Shown one piece after another: positions 62,201 through 64,000 of a stretch of 64,000 nt of DNA (its first letter is position 1; each line of letters opens with the position of its first letter). The position numbers were made by a program, and so were the translations under genes. The DNA is from Fomitopsis serialis (Eukaryota; Basidiomycota; Agaricomycetes; Polyporales; Fomitopsidaceae), in NCBI RefSeq assembly GCF_022376445.1, contig NW_025954965.1:744001-808000 (forward strand), in the 5' to 3' direction. The notes beneath the pieces are model-generated. The model was not told the origin of the DNA. It saw only the letters and a list, made by a program, of their open reading frames with translations, and made no database searches.

Positions 62201-64000
62201 ATGGTCACCCTCTCCATCGCCACCGCGAGGGGCGCACCGTGTCCCTCCCGCTACTTCCCCCACTCCGGCTACCTTGGCCTCACCCCCGTCAGAGTCGAAG
62301 GCAGTACGTCCAGCCCTCCTCCTCCCGCTCACCCTTGACAGACTTGCGCCCAGTCGTGCGCACAAAGCTAGACGAGGACCGGAGACCACTCCTCGCCAAG
62401 GCCATCTCCATCTCGGTCCGCTGCTATGAGGCCCGCGTCAGTCGCTCGCGCGGGACCGTCCACACAACCCTCCTTGTCGACCACACCGAGGTTCTCTGGA
62501 CGAAACAGCCCAACGCAGAATGGGACGAGGTCGGCGACCTTGAGCTTCCATTCAGGATCACGCTTCCCAAGAGCACGGCCGGGCTGAGCACCGCCAACTT
62601 CCAGGTCTACCGCACGTTCTGGCGCGTCGAGGCAAGTGAGTGTTGCCGCCCATCCATCTGCCACTCCCGCTTTGTTAATATCACACATCCCTGCCAATAT
62701 TATCGTTTTCGTGACGCCGCGTGCTGACTTCACTATGACAGTGATTGACCATATCCCCATCACCGGTGTTGGTCACCGGCTGCTCCGCTACTTTGACCTG
62801 GCTCTCATCCGGTACGACGTCCCTTCGTATTCCCTCTCCACGCCGTACGCGTCTTCCGCATCCCCGTACCTCCACACCAGTAAGCCACGAGCGCCCGTCG
62901 TGCGCTACAACGTCTCGACGCCTGACCATCCGATCGGGCCGAACGACATCATCTTCGCCGCGGTTACCGTCCAACCGCTCGATCTCGGAGTTTCCGTCCG
63001 TAGCGCGGTCCTCACGGTAGAACGTCGGATTGACCTTCTAAGCACATTCACCGCTTCTTCGTCGCCCCCAGCAACGCCTGCAGTGGGTCCTTACCACGCT
63101 GATGACCTTCCCACACCGAGCTCCAGTACCTCCAATTTGTCTCCTGCTCCACATGACCACGAACCGCACGACGGCCTGGCGTCGTCCAGCCAGATTACGC
63201 TCGAATCCCTGTCCTCTGGTCGCCCCCTTCTTTCACCGTCGTCCCCTTCCCCGCACACACCATCCACTGCCGGTTTCAGTCCTCACCCCGACACGTCTGC
63301 TAGGACAATCACGTCCAATGTCATCACAACCGAGTACACTGACTTCGCACGCGACCGCCTCGGTACGTTCTGCAAGACCACGACACTGCAGTGGCCCGCG
63401 TCGCGTCCTCACAGCAGATGGGCGATTGGCGAGACGATGTACACTTCACGCGCGTCGGTGCGTTTCTTTGTTCGCGCCTCGCTACGCGTCGTCGGCCCCG
63501 GAGGCTCTGACGTGCTGGAGCTCGAACCGCGCGAGATTGCGATCGCAGCGACCAGTGAGGCCGAGCGACGGCTGGCGCTTGCCAAGTACGCTGAGCAGCG
63601 CGAGGCAGCTGGTGGGGGTAGGAGCAAGAGCAAGAGCCCCTGGCGCTCCAGGCGCGAGCCCGACGAGGAACGTGTTCAAGCAGAGCTGGCCGTGCAGGGA
63701 CAGGCGAAGACGTACCCCGGAGCGGTGTCGGACGTCCGCGATCACGAGAGGCATCGGCATTTTCAGAGGGAGAAGGGCGCGTCCAGAGGGACGAAACGGC
63801 CGCATACATCCGCTGGCCCGCGGGACAAGTCGAGCTTCGCGATGTACAGCACGAGGGAAGAGCCTAGTGTGGGCGACTCGACGTCGAGCGGAGAGTCGCG
63901 CGACCATCGCCAGGTGCGCTCGCATGGGCACGAGCGCAAGGGCTCACGAGGCCACACCGCCGTCAAGCAGGAGTCGGGCCTCGGGGAGAGCGCGCTGTTC
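62201..64000 (+). CDS. Arrestin-like protein (3' end beyond window)
   Basis: Predicted alpha-arrestin-type adaptor; fungal members recruit Rsp5-type ubiquitin ligases to membrane transporters. Start MVTLSIATARGAPCPSRYFP at 62201, then SGYLGLTPVRVEG and, after a short intron, VRTKLDEDRRPLLAKAISIS, RCYEARVSRSRGTVHTTLLV, LWTKQPNAEWDEVGDLELPF and FRITLPKSTAGLSTANFQVY with FWRVEA; these match the arrestin N-terminal beta-sandwich. The second lobe gives IDHIPITGVGHRLLRYFDLA, IRYDVPSYSLSTPY and VRFFVRASLRVVGPG. Long Ser/Pro-rich and Arg/Ser/His-rich stretches (63030-63300, 63620-63960) are probably disordered. The frame is open at base 64000, so the C-terminus, where PY motifs usually lie, is not visible. 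Confidence 0.72.

Overview
The window is nuclear DNA of a filamentous basidiomycete, probably an Agaricomycete; I cannot set the order. The evidence is eukaryotic: coding frames are cut every 50-400 bases by introns of about 45-75 nt with GTRNGT donors and YAG acceptors, genes lie on both strands with short gaps, and several families are fungal (SulP permease, DHA1-type MFS, TEL2, Bmt2, GH63 glucosidase I, seven-helix DUF6533-like proteins). There is no bacterial operon logic, and I saw no tRNA, rRNA or CRISPR array.

Layout. 1-1113 (-) short-chain dehydrogenase, cut by the left edge; 2833-4472 (+) NYN ribonuclease-like gene; 4829-5990 (-) STRAP-type WD40 protein; 7694-10419 (+) sulfate permease; 10777 onward (+) TACO1/YebC-family gene, interrupted by a 4.5-kb palindromic element at 11861-16386, with its last codons stranded at 16387-16465; 16841-18804 (-) second NYN gene; 19073-22294 (+) ER glucosidase I; 22626-24399 (-) seven-helix protein A; 25223-26601 (-) serine/threonine dehydratase; 27239-28668 (-) Ser/Pro-rich protein; 29011-31234 (-) MFS transporter; 31859-34816 (+) 5'-nucleotidase-like phosphoesterase; 35214-35907 and 36446-38685 (-) two membrane proteins; about 39260-40065 (-) unidentified coding islands; 40386-43733 (-) TEL2; 44047-46524 (+) D-lactate dehydrogenase; 46615-47696 (-) Bmt2; 48340-50026 (-) seven-helix protein B; 51593-52404 (-) a decayed gene; 52561-56109 (+) SERCA-type Ca2+ ATPase; 57273-57956 a small TIR element; 59596-61890 (-) SLC35F6-like transporter; 62201-64000 (+) arrestin-like protein, cut by the right edge.

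Most genes are housekeeping and not functionally linked. The standout is the palindrome: two 2217-bp inverted arms around a 92-bp spacer. Each arm carries about eight diverged copies of a 152-bp tandem repeat. The ends read CACTGG...CCAGTG and are flanked by a 3-bp duplication (AAA). Removing the element plus one AAA restores the TACO1 reading frame exactly. I read it as a non-autonomous, fold-back, CACTA-like element with no coding capacity.

A second theme is that several genes, including ones expected to be essential (TEL2, the Ca2+ ATPase), need single-base corrections to read through, nearly always one missing base. Either the assembly carries deletion errors or some genes are decaying. 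Exon edges in those genes are approximate.
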